Assembly: GCF_900167125.1 (NCBI RefSeq)
Contig: NZ_FUYC01000003.1
Location: 186,001-250,000 of the forward strand
Source: Paucidesulfovibrio gracilis DSM 16080
Lineage (GTDB): Bacteria; Desulfobacterota; Desulfovibrionia; Desulfovibrionales; Desulfovibrionaceae
Reading direction: 5' to 3'
DNA length: 64,000 nt
Shown here piece after piece: positions 1 through 7,817 of the stretch. How positions within the stretch are numbered: the first letter of the stretch is position 1; each line of letters opens with the position of its first letter. A model generated the notes under the pieces. That model worked only from the letters and a program-made list of their open reading frames with translations. It was not told where the DNA came from and did no database searches. The position numbers and the translations under genes were made by a program.

Positions 1-110
1 AGGCTCCGGGGCAATGCAGGAATGCCTTCTTTCGTACTCATAATGAAAGCGTGATTGACTCGTGTTACTGCTGGGTGTAGTGTGCCATGCAACAACATTC
101 AGGAGGGAGT
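1..110. other. Left edge, no gene called
   Basis: Frames entering from the left edge stop at 43, 54 and 80, so at most a few C-terminal residues of an upstream gene could be present. I recognise none of them. The only clear signal is the ribosome binding site AGGAGGGA at 101-108, which serves the gene starting at 111. Confidence 0.4.
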
Positions 111-857
111 ATGAAATTTTTTCGAATCAGCATGATGGTTGGGATGGTGCTTTTGTTGCTTGCTTCCAATGCGTTGGCACATTTCGGCATGGTTATCCCG
201 GAACGTGACCAAGTGACCCAGGAAGACAAAAGCCTTGGCCTGACCCTTTCGTTTTCTCATCCATTCGAGGGGCATGGAATGGATTTGGTGAAGCCCGAGA
301 AGTTTGACGTCTATTTTGAAGGAAAGGCCACCAGTCTGCTTGAGACGCTCAAGCCTGCAACCGTGATGGACCACAAGGCCTGGACTGCGGAATATGCCGT
401 AAAGCGCCCGGGAATGTATACCTTTGTTATGGAGCCGAAAGCCTATCCGGAACCGGCGGAAGACAACTATATCATCCATTACACAAAGACCGTGGTGGAT
501 GCCTTTGAAGGCGGTGAGGAATGGAACCAGCCTCTGGGCATCAAGACCGAGATCGTTCCGCTTACGCGGCCGTTCGGCAACTATGCGGGCAATGTCTTCC
601 AGGGCGTTGTTCTGGTGGATGGTGAGCCTGCGCCGTACGTGCGTGTTGAGGTGGAATACTATAACCAGGACGGTTCCCGTGAGGCTCCTACGGGTCGCAT
701 GATCACGCAGGAAGTTCTGGCCGACGGAAACGGCGTCTTTACGTTTGCCTGCCCGTGGAAGGGCTGGTGGGGTTTTGCGGCGTTGACCGATGCTGATTAC
801 AAAATCGAAGGAAAGGATGTGGAACTCGGTGCCGTGCTGTGGGTTGAGATGCAGTAG
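111..857 (+). CDS. DUF4198 periplasmic protein, possible Ni/Co uptake accessory
   Basis: This 248-residue protein begins with a signal peptide (positive MKFFR, hydrophobic core, cleavage near ALA-HF at about residue 23). The start at 111 is chosen because AGGAGGGA lies just upstream; an earlier in-frame start at 87 has no such site. The mature N-terminus HFGMVIPERD and the later PAPYVRVEVEYYN segment resemble DUF4198 proteins, which are periplasmic and often sit beside nickel or cobalt ECF transporters or TonB receptors. The cbiO-cbiQ pair about 2.2 kb downstream fits that context, but two unrelated genes intervene. The metal link is inference from family and neighbourhood; no metal-binding residues were assigned. 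Confidence 0.7.
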   Translation: MKFFRISMMVGMVLLLLASNALAHFGMVIPERDQVTQEDKSLGLTLSFSHPFEGHGMDLVKPEKFDVYFEGKATSLLETLKPATVMDHKAWTAEYAVKRPGMYTFVMEPKAYPEPAEDNYIIHYTKTVVDAFEGGEEWNQPLGIKTEIVPLTRPFGNYAGNVFQGVVLVDGEPAPYVRVEVEYYNQDGSREAPTGRMITQEVLADGNGVFTFACPWKGWWGFAALTDADYKIEGKDVELGAVLWVEMQ

Positions 858-894
858 CATTACTGCATAGCACGGCGGTTTATCCGCATATGCA

Positions 895-926
895 AAGGGC
901 GTCCACCGGTTGTGGTGGGCGCCCTT
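895..926. terminator. Bidirectional hairpin terminator
   Basis: The arms AAGGGCGTCCACC and GGTGGGCGCCCTT form a 13-bp stem (one G-T pair) around a six-base loop. It lies between the convergent genes ending at 857 (+) and 958 (-). The T-run is weak on the plus strand and short on the minus strand. Confidence 0.6.
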
Positions 927-957
927 CGTGTGTGGTTCCGGCTGCTGAATTCGCAGG

Positions 958-1419
958 TTATGGTTCCATGGATTCGGGAGCCAATGGCTCAAGAAATTGG
1001 GATTCCGGTTCAGACTTATACAGCAGTCGGAGCATGTCCGGCACCATCTCATCCGGAAAGGCTCCGATGAATCCGCCAAAGCCCGCCCCCAGGCATGCGC
1101 CTACAGCGGTGTGCAGGTCATCACCGGCAATGGCCTGAAGAATGATGCCCAACACCGCTCCCACCAAGGCGCCGATGATTACGCCGTCGTTGCTCTGGCC
1201 CATGTAGGCGCTTCGGCCGCGGATCACTCGCAGGGTGTTTTTCATAAAAAAGCCTAAAAAACTGCCAAGAAATCCCGTTGTCCCAACCAGAATCAGACCG
1301 CTGAAGAAGTTGAAGCCCATTCCCTGATGCGCCCAGTGTTGCTCAACAGCTCCGGCGCATCCTCCGGTAAGCATCAATCCAAAAAAGCATCGTTGCCGAA
1401 TTTTCGCGAGAGTGGTCAC
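958..1419 (-). CDS. Small glycine-rich membrane protein, unknown function
   Basis: I place the start at a GTG at 1419, preceded by a strong AGGAGGA site; the longer open frame to 1512 has no ribosome site. The 153-residue product has about three hydrophobic segments rich in small residues (around FFSGLILVGTTGFLGSFLG, GVIIGALVGAVLGIILQ and GACLGAGFGGFIGAF), ending in a short acidic tail. The glycine spacing suggests tightly packed helices. I do not recognise a family. It is a single gene between convergent and divergent neighbours, so context gives no role. Confidence 0.6.
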   Translation of the reverse strand: MTTLAKIRQRCFFGLMLTGGCAGAVEQHWAHQGMGFNFFSGLILVGTTGFLGSFLGFFMKNTLRVIRGRSAYMGQSNDGVIIGALVGAVLGIILQAIAGDDLHTAVGACLGAGFGGFIGAFPDEMVPDMLRLLYKSEPESQFLEPLAPESMEP

Positions 1420-1674
1420 GCTTCCTCCTGCCTGCAAATAAAGTGTTGGTGCGTGCCGGCTGTGCACGACGCATGGTCTTGATGGAAAATTATCTTCCGT
1501 TGTTGATCTCATCGGCTAATTGCGGGGATTGTTTATGTTTACTTTTGCAATTTTTATGGGTATGAGGCGGAAGCCCTCTGTTACAAAAGTGTTTTGCGGA
1601 GAGAACCCCCGCTGAGAGCGTGGTTCAACAACCCCTGTCGTTGGAAAATTGCAGGGCTTTGTGTGAGTGTGGAG

Positions 1675-2925
1675 ATGAAGAAGGAAGCTGTATGGATTTT
1701 TATTGCCCTTGGAATGTGGGCGCTCACTTCTATAGCCTTGACGCCGCAGGTCCAGGCGGCAGGTTTCGGGCTGTATGAATGGAGTAACCGCGGTAACGCC
1801 ATGGGGGGGGCTTTGGTGGCCACCCAGGATCCTGACGCGTCTGCCGTGGCCTACAACCCTGCGAGCATGACCCGTCTTGAAGGGATTCAGGCCATGACGG
1901 GCGTTACGCTCATTGCTCCCAGCGCGGACGTCAACATCAAGGGTGGGGAGCACGTCACCACCAAGGGCAAGGTCTACGCCCCCCCGCACGCCTATGCCAC
2001 TTTCCAGATCAATGATTGGCTTTGGTTCGGCGTCGGCGAGTTCACCCGCTTTGGTCTTGGAACGAACTATGACCATGACTGGCAGGGAGCAGCCAATATT
2101 TACAAGGCGAGCGTGGAGACCTTCTCCGTGAATCCGAGTCTGGCGGCCAAGCTGTCGGATGAGCTTTCTTTGGCCGTGGGCGTGGAGTACGTATATGGCA
2201 AGATGGATTTGCGGAAGAACCTTCGTCACACGGTCATCGCACCTGGTCCCACGTACGGCAACGAGTGGATCATGTATCCTGAAGGGGACGCTTGGACCTG
2301 GAACGCCGGAATGCACTATGTCCCTAACGATTGGCTTTCTTTTGGTCTGACCTACCGTGATTGGTATGAATTTGAAGGAACCGGCGACGGTCATTTCACC
2401 AATGCGGCCGGTGATGACGACATCACCATGAGTGCCCGTTTCCCGGCTTCCGTGACCATGGGCGTGGCCGTGAAACCCATGGACAATTTGACCGTTGAGT
2501 TCGATTACATCTGGACGGAGTGGAGTTCCCTGTCGGCCATGTATTACGAATTTAGCGACAAGACGGTGACTGCTATTCCTGAAATCACGGGAAACGAAAT
2601 CACCTCCAAGAAGCATTATCGCGATGCAAGCCGCATCCAGCTGGGTATGGAGTACCTCGTGGATGATCAGCTGACGCTTCGTATGGGATATGTCTTTGAC
2701 CAAAGCCCTCAAAATCCGGAATACGCGGATTACATGCTGCCTTCCAACGACCGCCACATCGTGAGCAGCGGTATCGGCTATGATTGGGGTGATTGGACTA
2801 CGGACGTCTCCCTGATGTATCTCTGGGCCAAGGATCGCGACATTAACAACGCCGTTGTTCAGGATACGGAAATTCGTAACTGTACGACATGGCTGGGCGG
2901 CGTATCCATTGGGTACAAATTCTAA
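1675..2925 (+). CDS. FadL/TodX-family outer membrane transport protein
   Basis: This 416-residue protein starts with a signal peptide cleaved near VQAAGF. The mature start, AGFGLYEWSNRGNAMGG followed by DASAVAYNPASMTRLEG, is the conserved N-terminal hatch region of the OmpP1/FadL/TodX family, and the rest shows alternating aromatic beta strands ending in an aromatic C-terminus (GYKF). Such barrels pass hydrophobic compounds such as fatty acids or aromatics across the outer membrane. The ATG at 1675 is chosen because the signal peptide begins there; the in-frame start at 1594 would add residues with no export character. The gene is single, with a terminator directly after it. The substrate is unknown. 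Confidence 0.85.
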   Translation: MKKEAVWIFIALGMWALTSIALTPQVQAAGFGLYEWSNRGNAMGGALVATQDPDASAVAYNPASMTRLEGIQAMTGVTLIAPSADVNIKGGEHVTTKGKVYAPPHAYATFQINDWLWFGVGEFTRFGLGTNYDHDWQGAANIYKASVETFSVNPSLAAKLSDELSLAVGVEYVYGKMDLRKNLRHTVIAPGPTYGNEWIMYPEGDAWTWNAGMHYVPNDWLSFGLTYRDWYEFEGTGDGHFTNAAGDDDITMSARFPASVTMGVAVKPMDNLTVEFDYIWTEWSSLSAMYYEFSDKTVTAIPEITGNEITSKKHYRDASRIQLGMEYLVDDQLTLRMGYVFDQSPQNPEYADYMLPSNDRHIVSSGIGYDWGDWTTDVSLMYLWAKDRDINNAVVQDTEIRNCTTWLGGVSIGYKF

Positions 2926-2948
2926 CGTTTGATTCGAATCGGTTGTCG

Positions 2949-2977
2949 GGCGGTCCTTTTCAAGGGCCGCCTTTTTT
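2949..2977 (+). terminator. Rho-independent terminator after the FadL-type gene
   Basis: GGCGGTCCTT and AAGGGCCGCC pair (one G-T pair) around a three-base loop and are followed by six T residues. It separates the outer membrane protein gene from cbiO. Confidence 0.85.
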
Positions 2978-2983
2978 CTGTGC

Positions 2984-3012
2984 TTGACCAACGTGTGGCG
3001 GGTCACTAGCTT
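2984..3012 (+). promoter_or_regulatory. Possible sigma70 promoter for cbiO-cbiQ
   Basis: TTGACC (2984-2989) and TAGCTT (3007-3012) are 17 bases apart, immediately after the terminator and 35 bases before the cbiO start. The -10 box is a poor match, so this is tentative. Confidence 0.35.
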
Positions 3013-3046
3013 CTAATCCCCACAGAACATTCTGGAGAAGAATACG

Positions 3047-3772
3047 ATGATCCGTCTTAACGGCGTAAGCTATACGTACCAGGACTCCACCCAGGCGGTA
3101 CATGAGGTCGATCTGACGCTGCAGGAGGGCGGAGTGCATCTGCTGGCCGGAACGAACGGCAGCGGGAAGTCCACGTTGCTGTCTTTGTTGGCTGGGCTTG
3201 TTCAGCCTTCCTCTGGCTGCGCGTTTGTTGGGCAAGCGAGCGGGGAGGATATCCGCGATGTGTCCCGTCTGGTCTTGCAGGATGCGGATTTGCAACTGCT
3301 GGGAGCGACCGTGGGGGAGGATGCGATGCTCGGGCGAGAGACACGTCCCCAAGCCGAGGAAGAGGCTCGACTGTTTTTGCGGAGTTTTGACCTGGAGTCC
3401 TGTTGGGAGCGTCCCGTACATACCCTGTCTGGTGGTATGAAGCGTAAATTGTGTTTGGTTACGGCGCTTCTGGATGCGCCGCAAGTGCTTCTCCTGGATG
3501 AGCCGTTCAGTGGGCTGGACTACCCTGCGATTTTGGAGTTGCGTCGGATTGTGCGCGACAACAAGCGCAAAGGGATGACGCAGGTGTTGGCGGTGCATGA
3601 CCTGGAACCGGTTATTGATCTTGCCGACACGCTCAGCGTGTTATCGCAGGGAGGGCTTGCGTTGCACGGGAAACCGGAACACGTGCTGGACCATGTTCGG
3701 CGTTTTGGGGTCCGGCCTCCCGCGGCATGGCAGGCGGGGCTTGGAATCGTCCCTTGGGACGGCAAGCAATGA
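3047..3772 (+). CDS. cbiO: Energy-coupling factor transporter ATPase (CbiO/EcfA type)
   Basis: The 241-residue protein is an ABC ATPase with Walker A GTNGSGKST (residues 35-43), Q-loop LQDADLQLLG, signature LSGGMKRKL, Walker B VLLLDEPFSGLD and an H-loop in AVHDLE. This pattern and its overlap with a CbiQ-type gene identify it as the ATPase of an ECF transporter for a metal ion or vitamin. The start follows a GGAGAAG site. Only one ATPase is present, which suggests a homodimeric module as in cobalt and nickel systems. No S component is visible nearby, so the substrate cannot be read from this window. Confidence 0.85.
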   Translation: MIRLNGVSYTYQDSTQAVHEVDLTLQEGGVHLLAGTNGSGKSTLLSLLAGLVQPSSGCAFVGQASGEDIRDVSRLVLQDADLQLLGATVGEDAMLGRETRPQAEEEARLFLRSFDLESCWERPVHTLSGGMKRKLCLVTALLDAPQVLLLDEPFSGLDYPAILELRRIVRDNKRKGMTQVLAVHDLEPVIDLADTLSVLSQGGLALHGKPEHVLDHVRRFGVRPPAAWQAGLGIVPWDGKQ

Positions 3773-4491
3773 GTGGACGAAAAACAAAGGCCGGATTCAC
3801 CCTTTGCGAGTTGGATCCGAGGGTGAAAATCCTTTGTGCCGTTGGACTCGGTGTCCTTGTGTGGCGATCATCCTGGATTGGTTTGGGGAGTTATTGCTTT
3901 TTTTTGCTTGTCATTGTCCTCGCGCATCTGAACGCATGGCAGGGCGGTAAGAGGCTGATTAGGACATACCTGGCGTTTGTCATTTTTTGGACTGTGGCCA
4001 AAGGGGCATTGGATTTGGCGTGGGGGACCGCTCCGCAGGTTGCATTGCTTCAGGCGGTGTTGGTGGGGACACGCGTTTCTTGTTTGTTGCTGTTGGGCGT
4101 TGCCCTTACTTTGGTAACTTCTGCCCGGCAATTGGGCCGGGGGCTGTGCAGTTTGTTCCGACCGGTTCTTGGCCGGGAAGCTGCGTGGAAGACCGCTTTG
4201 GCCTTTTCCCTGATGATTCATTTTTTGCCGCTGACCTGGCAACGCGTTGATGACGTGCGACGGACGGTACAGCTTCGATGTCCCAATTTGCCATGGCGAC
4301 GGCGGATACCACTGCTGGTGTCGGCATCGCTGCGTGGGTTGGCCATGATCCCTTGGCAGCAATCATTGGGGGTGGCGGCCCGGGGGCTGGATCATTCCGA
4401 TGCCTGGGAAAGCAATCTGCCGTTTGTCTGTTCGCATTGGGTGCTTGGGCTGATGTTTCTTGCCGTGTCAGCGGGACTTTCGTTGCTTTAG
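3769..4491 (+). CDS. cbiQ: Energy-coupling factor transporter T component (CbiQ/EcfT)
   Basis: The ATG at 3769 overlaps the cbiO stop (ATGA), showing translational coupling. The 240-residue protein has the N-terminal LDPRVKILCAVG motif typical of CbiQ/EcfT followed by four to five hydrophobic helices, plus a charged cytoplasmic stretch around ARQLGRGLCSLFRP and SLRGLAMIPWQQSLGVAARG. The latter resembles the Ala-Arg-Gly coupling motif that contacts the ATPase. The family acts as the membrane scaffold joining ATPase and S component. Its last 24 bases overlap the convergent gene that ends at 4468. Confidence 0.8.
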   Translation: MSGRKTKAGFTLCELDPRVKILCAVGLGVLVWRSSWIGLGSYCFFLLVIVLAHLNAWQGGKRLIRTYLAFVIFWTVAKGALDLAWGTAPQVALLQAVLVGTRVSCLLLLGVALTLVTSARQLGRGLCSLFRPVLGREAAWKTALAFSLMIHFLPLTWQRVDDVRRTVQLRCPNLPWRRRIPLLVSASLRGLAMIPWQQSLGVAARGLDHSDAWESNLPFVCSHWVLGLMFLAVSAGLSLL

Positions 4492-4893
4492 CACCAGTTT
4501 GATAAAAACGGTGAATGATAACAGCCAAATGAGCGAATCGCGGGCCAGGGACCAAAGAGTGTCGGCCTGGGCGGAAGGATCCGTGGTGAAACAGCCACAG
4601 GCCACATCCAGCCCTCGAACATAGTTGAATGCCAGGGCGCTGAGGAAGATGGTCATCAGGAGAGTGACCGTGAAGGCGGCTCCCCGCGGCATGATATTGA
4701 ACGTCAGGGCGAGGCCGCAAAGAAATTCCAGCATGGGGAGCACCAGGGCTGCCCCATTGACCAAAACATCCGGTAATATCTGATAGTTTTGAACGATTTG
4801 AGCAAAAGCTTCAGGGTGTTGCAGCTTGTCGAAGCTGGCTAAGAGAAAGATGATTCCAAGAAGTGTTTGCAAGGGGGAGATCGTACGTTTCAT
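4468..4893 (-). CDS. MauE/DoxX-like membrane protein
   Basis: The ATG at 4893 overlaps the stop of the upstream rhodanese gene (ATGA), so the two are translated together. The 141-residue protein has four predicted helices and the motifs LLGIIFLLASFDKLQHPEAF and NYQILP seen in MauE/DoxX-type proteins, plus a Cys pair in GLDVACGCF. MauE-like proteins are membrane partners in disulfide or sulfur redox reactions, and the cysteines together with the rhodanese partner suggest a membrane sulfur-handling module. That role is inference. A longer in-frame extension to 5025 lies inside the rhodanese gene and is rejected. Confidence 0.7.
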   Translation of the reverse strand: MKRTISPLQTLLGIIFLLASFDKLQHPEAFAQIVQNYQILPDVLVNGAALVLPMLEFLCGLALTFNIMPRGAAFTVTLLMTIFLSALAFNYVRGLDVACGCFTTDPSAQADTLWSLARDSLIWLLSFTVFIKLVLKQRKSR

Positions 4894-5360
4894 TGTCCTG
4901 CCTCCAACAGACCGCCGCTGGCAAACCATCCGCTGATTCCTTGGGGCATGACCTGGACCCGGATTCCATCCTTGGCTGCTAATGCAGCGAAATTTTCCGC
5001 CATTCCGCATTCCGGACCACTGCAATATGCGATGATGCGCAACGCTTCGGATCGATCTTTGGCTTCCGTATAAGGAATACTGAGTGCGCCGCTCACATGT
5101 CCATCCGAATATTCCAACGCGGAGCGCACATCAACGAAGATTACGCCGCCTTCCAGAGCCATTTCCATGGCTTGAACCGGGGTGACCGTGGCAACATCTT
5201 TGGAACCGTCATGCTCGGCTGTGGAGGGATCCACGGGAACGGAAAATAAGGGGAGACTGTTGGACCGAAGATGGTTGGCCGCTACAGCAAGAAGAACCGA
5301 AAGAAGAAGAAGCCCGAAGGCTTCTCCAAAAAAGTAGCGCCAGATATTTGATTTTCGCAT
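4890..5360 (-). CDS. Membrane-anchored rhodanese-like sulfurtransferase
   Basis: The 156-residue protein has one N-terminal transmembrane helix (FGLLLLSVLLAVAANHL, about residues 14-31) followed by a single rhodanese domain. Landmarks are VDVRSALEYSDGHVSGALSIP and the active-site loop AYCSGPECGMA, which carries the catalytic Cys. The topology puts the domain outside the cytoplasmic membrane if the positive N-terminus stays inside. It is the first gene of a two-gene operon with the MauE/DoxX-like protein and is transcribed away from another rhodanese fusion gene at 5447. Sulfane-sulfur transfer is the family activity; the acceptor is unknown. Confidence 0.85.
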   Translation of the reverse strand: MRKSNIWRYFFGEAFGLLLLSVLLAVAANHLRSNSLPLFSVPVDPSTAEHDGSKDVATVTPVQAMEMALEGGVIFVDVRSALEYSDGHVSGALSIPYTEAKDRSEALRIIAYCSGPECGMAENFAALAAKDGIRVQVMPQGISGWFASGGLLEAGQ

Positions 5361-5383
5361 AGCCTTTTTTTATCTTTTCAGGT

Positions 5384-5389
5384 TATAAT
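5384..5389 (+). promoter_or_regulatory. Possible -10 box for the rhodanese-ferritin gene
   Basis: A perfect TATAAT lies in the 86-base divergent intergenic region, 57 bases before the GTG start at 5447. No good -35 box is visible at the right distance, so the promoter call is weak. Confidence 0.35.
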
Positions 5390-5446
5390 GTATAGTGATG
5401 ATACACTGACCCATAACGCTTGGCAATGCAGTGGGGGAGCCAACTC

Positions 5447-6277
5447 GTGAAACATTTGGATCCGGATACGGCTCGCACCTTGCTTGCCAAAGGACACCCT
5501 GGTGATTTCGAAGTCCTGGATGTTCGTCAGGAATGGGAATACTCCGAGATGCATGTTCCTGGTGCCCGGCTTATTCCTTTGCCGCAACTGGCGGACAAAA
5601 TCCGGGAGTTGGATCCGGATCGTCCTCTGATCGTGTACTGCCGTTCCGGGGCAAGAAGTCATTCCGCAGCACAATATCTTGAGGGCCATGGCTTTTCTGA
5701 CGTTTCAAATTTACAGGGCGGCATCATGGCTTGGCAAGGAGAAACTGCGGAAGGTGCCTGGCAGTTGGGGCTGGATCTTCTGTCGTCCTTGGGTGATTTG
5801 GCGGATGTTTTCTCCGCTGCCTATAATATGGAATTTTGTCTGGCGGATTTTTATTCCCGCCTGGCGGATCAATCCTCGCAGGAGGCTGTGCGGAAGCTTT
5901 TTCATGAACTTGCCGGGTTTGAAGACAAACATATGAATGCAATTTATGCCCTGTACCGGCGAAGTGTGGAACCTGCTCTGGACCGTGCCTCCTTTGCAGC
6001 CAGGACGATGCATTCCATTGGGGAAGGCGGGGTTGCGCCGCAGTGGTTTCTTCATGATGAGCAGAGGATTTTGAACAGTGTCTCGGGTGGTTGTGAACTG
6101 GCCATGTCCATTGAGGCACAGGCCTTGGATTTTTATTCCCGCTGCGCCCAACATGCTGAAACAGGCGAGCAGGCATCTGTTTTTTTCCGTTTGGCCAAGG
6201 AGGAACAGAGCCATTTACGCATGATTGGGCGTTTTTTTGATGCCGCAGCCAAGGACGGTTCTGCAGTAGCCTCTTGA
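5447..6277 (+). CDS. Rhodanese and ferritin-like (rubrerythrin-type) fusion protein
   Basis: I choose the GTG at 5447 because GGGGGAG lies seven bases upstream; in-frame starts at 5420 and 5426 have none. The 276-residue product joins a cytoplasmic rhodanese domain (about residues 1-95, VLDVRQEWEYSEMHVPGA, active loop YCRSGARS) to a helical ferritin-like domain (about residues 110-265). In the latter, acidic residues recur in helices, for example MEFCLADFYSRL, ELAGFEDKHMNAI, IEAQALDFY and KEEQSHL, as expected for a di-iron site. A sulfurtransferase joined to a di-iron oxidase/peroxidase-like fold points to oxidative or sulfur stress handling. The reaction is not established. Confidence 0.85.
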   Translation: MKHLDPDTARTLLAKGHPGDFEVLDVRQEWEYSEMHVPGARLIPLPQLADKIRELDPDRPLIVYCRSGARSHSAAQYLEGHGFSDVSNLQGGIMAWQGETAEGAWQLGLDLLSSLGDLADVFSAAYNMEFCLADFYSRLADQSSQEAVRKLFHELAGFEDKHMNAIYALYRRSVEPALDRASFAARTMHSIGEGGVAPQWFLHDEQRILNSVSGGCELAMSIEAQALDFYSRCAQHAETGEQASVFFRLAKEEQSHLRMIGRFFDAAAKDGSAVAS

Positions 6278-6373
6278 TTCTGACGGTTCATTTGAAGCCG
6301 ATAGAAGCCGGTTTGTCCGGTTTCTTTTTGATGTGTGCAACGCGAAATCTATTACAAGCTGGATGTTTGGTTC

Positions 6374-7027
6374 ATGGATATCAGTATTGGTGGAAGCGTG
6401 CTCATGGAGTCGAGTGGGGCACTGGACCGGATTAAATGCCATATGGTTGGCTACGTGAAGGATGAATACGTGTTGTTGCGGGTGCCGCTTGTTCCGGGTA
6501 TTCGCAGCCGGGTTCCCGAAGGGGCTTCCTTGACGTTTCGGTATCTTCGCCACGGAAAGTTGGTTTCGTTTCGTTCCGTGGTCAAAAATTATATCGCCAC
6601 CCCGTATTCTTTACTTTTTGTGACCTACCCAAACCGGTTGGATTTCCATGAACTGCGGAATGAAAAACGATATACCTGCAATTTTCCCGCGTTGATCCAG
6701 GCCTTTTCTCAAGAATATTCCGGTTTATTGCTGGACCTCAGCCCTGGGGGGTGCCGATTTTTTTTTGACGATAAAAACGTTGAACCTCCTGGGAATCTAC
6801 GCATTGATTTGTGGCTTCGCGGAACCTTTCGGCCGCCAAATACCGAGCCGATTCCGTTCCGGGGGCAGATTGTTTCGTTGGCCGGGTATAGCAGAACAAG
6901 AACTGTGAACCTACGTTTTGCGCCAGATCAAGCGCCGCTGACCTCGGAATTGCGTGAGTATATGAGCGAAACCCAGGAAATGCTGGATCGTATGCATGCC
7001 CTGGATACGGATTATTGTGCGGGGTGA
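6374..7027 (+). CDS. PilZ-domain c-di-GMP binding protein (YcgR-like)
   Basis: The C-terminal half has both c-di-GMP signatures: RNEKR (RxxxR) and DLSPGG (DxSxxG). This is the PilZ arrangement, and the N-terminal half (about residues 1-95) resembles the flagellar-brake domain that precedes PilZ in YcgR-type proteins. The product would sense c-di-GMP and act on motility or surface functions. The start is uncertain: ATG 6374 gives 217 residues beginning at the domain edge, while GTG 6335 would add 13 residues; neither has a strong ribosome site. It is monocistronic and convergent with tlyA. Confidence 0.8.
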   Translation: MDISIGGSVLMESSGALDRIKCHMVGYVKDEYVLLRVPLVPGIRSRVPEGASLTFRYLRHGKLVSFRSVVKNYIATPYSLLFVTYPNRLDFHELRNEKRYTCNFPALIQAFSQEYSGLLLDLSPGGCRFFFDDKNVEPPGNLRIDLWLRGTFRPPNTEPIPFRGQIVSLAGYSRTRTVNLRFAPDQAPLTSELREYMSETQEMLDRMHALDTDYCAG

Positions 7028-7053
7028 GTGCGTCCCCTGGAAGTGGTCTGCAG

Positions 7054-7809
7054 CTATCTTTTGGGGGAATTTTGCAAGAGCGCTAGGTATTCCTGGTTGC
7101 CTTTCGGGCCTTTGATGGACGAGGGAACGACATCCGTAACGGTAAGCCCGAGTTCCTGTTGTGCAAATTCACGAACCAGAGTGACCGCTTGCAGCCGGTC
7201 TGCTTCGTTCCGCACAACACCTTTGTGGTTTTTTTCCGGTCCCAATTCAAATTGTGGTTTGATGAGCACGACCAGAAATCCGGCGGGCGACAGATAGTGC
7301 ATGCAGGCAGGAAGAATTCGCGTCAATGAGATAAACGATACGTCCATGACCACCGCGTCTACGGTTTCCGGCAGCAAATCCGCTGGGGCCGTGCGCAGAT
7401 TGGTGTTTTCCATGCTGATCACGCGAGGGTCATTGCGTAGTTTTTCATGGAGTTGCGCGGTTCCCACATCCACGGCGTAGACTTTCTGCGCCCCGTGCTG
7501 GAGCAGGCAGTCCGTAAAGCCTCCTGTGGAAGCTCCGGCATCGAGGCAAGTTAAACCCTCGAAATCCAGATTGAAGTGCTCAATGGCTGTGAGTAGTTTG
7601 TACCCTCCACGACTTACGAAACGTTCCGCCTCCTTCAGTTCCAGAAGATCGTCTTCGCGCAGTTGTTGACCGGGTTTGTCCACAAGAACAGGCGTACCCT
7701 TGGTCACCAGCAGGGCTTGACCGGCCATGATCAGGCGTTTTGCCTTTTCACGGCTCTCGGCCAGTCCCTGCTGAAACAAAAGCTGATCCGCCCGAATGCG
7801 TTTCGCCAT
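7054..7809 (-). CDS. tlyA: TlyA-family rRNA 2'-O-methyltransferase
   Basis: The 251-residue protein has an N-terminal S4 RNA-binding domain (RADQLLFQQGLAESREKAKR, about residues 5-60) and an FtsJ-like Rossmann methyltransferase. The SAM site reads LDAGASTGGFTDCLL and the catalytic region VMDVSFISLT, followed by LIKPQFE. This order is diagnostic of TlyA, which methylates ribosomal RNA and is often misnamed hemolysin. Length matches the family. Eight bases separate it from thrC upstream, so the two are probably cotranscribed. Confidence 0.9.
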   Translation of the reverse strand: MAKRIRADQLLFQQGLAESREKAKRLIMAGQALLVTKGTPVLVDKPGQQLREDDLLELKEAERFVSRGGYKLLTAIEHFNLDFEGLTCLDAGASTGGFTDCLLQHGAQKVYAVDVGTAQLHEKLRNDPRVISMENTNLRTAPADLLPETVDAVVMDVSFISLTRILPACMHYLSPAGFLVVLIKPQFELGPEKNHKGVVRNEADRLQAVTLVREFAQQELGLTVTDVVPSSIKGPKGNQEYLALLQNSPKR

Positions 7810-7817
7810 GCCTGCCT

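Noticed and set aside
1516-3006. A 496-codon open frame on the minus strand over the FadL-type gene
   Set aside because: It is antisense to a convincing outer membrane protein gene, has no ribosome site and no recognisable domain.
5420-5446. Upstream TTG and ATG starts for the rhodanese-ferritin fusion
   Set aside because: They have no ribosome binding site, whereas the GTG at 5447 has GGGGGAG at ideal spacing.
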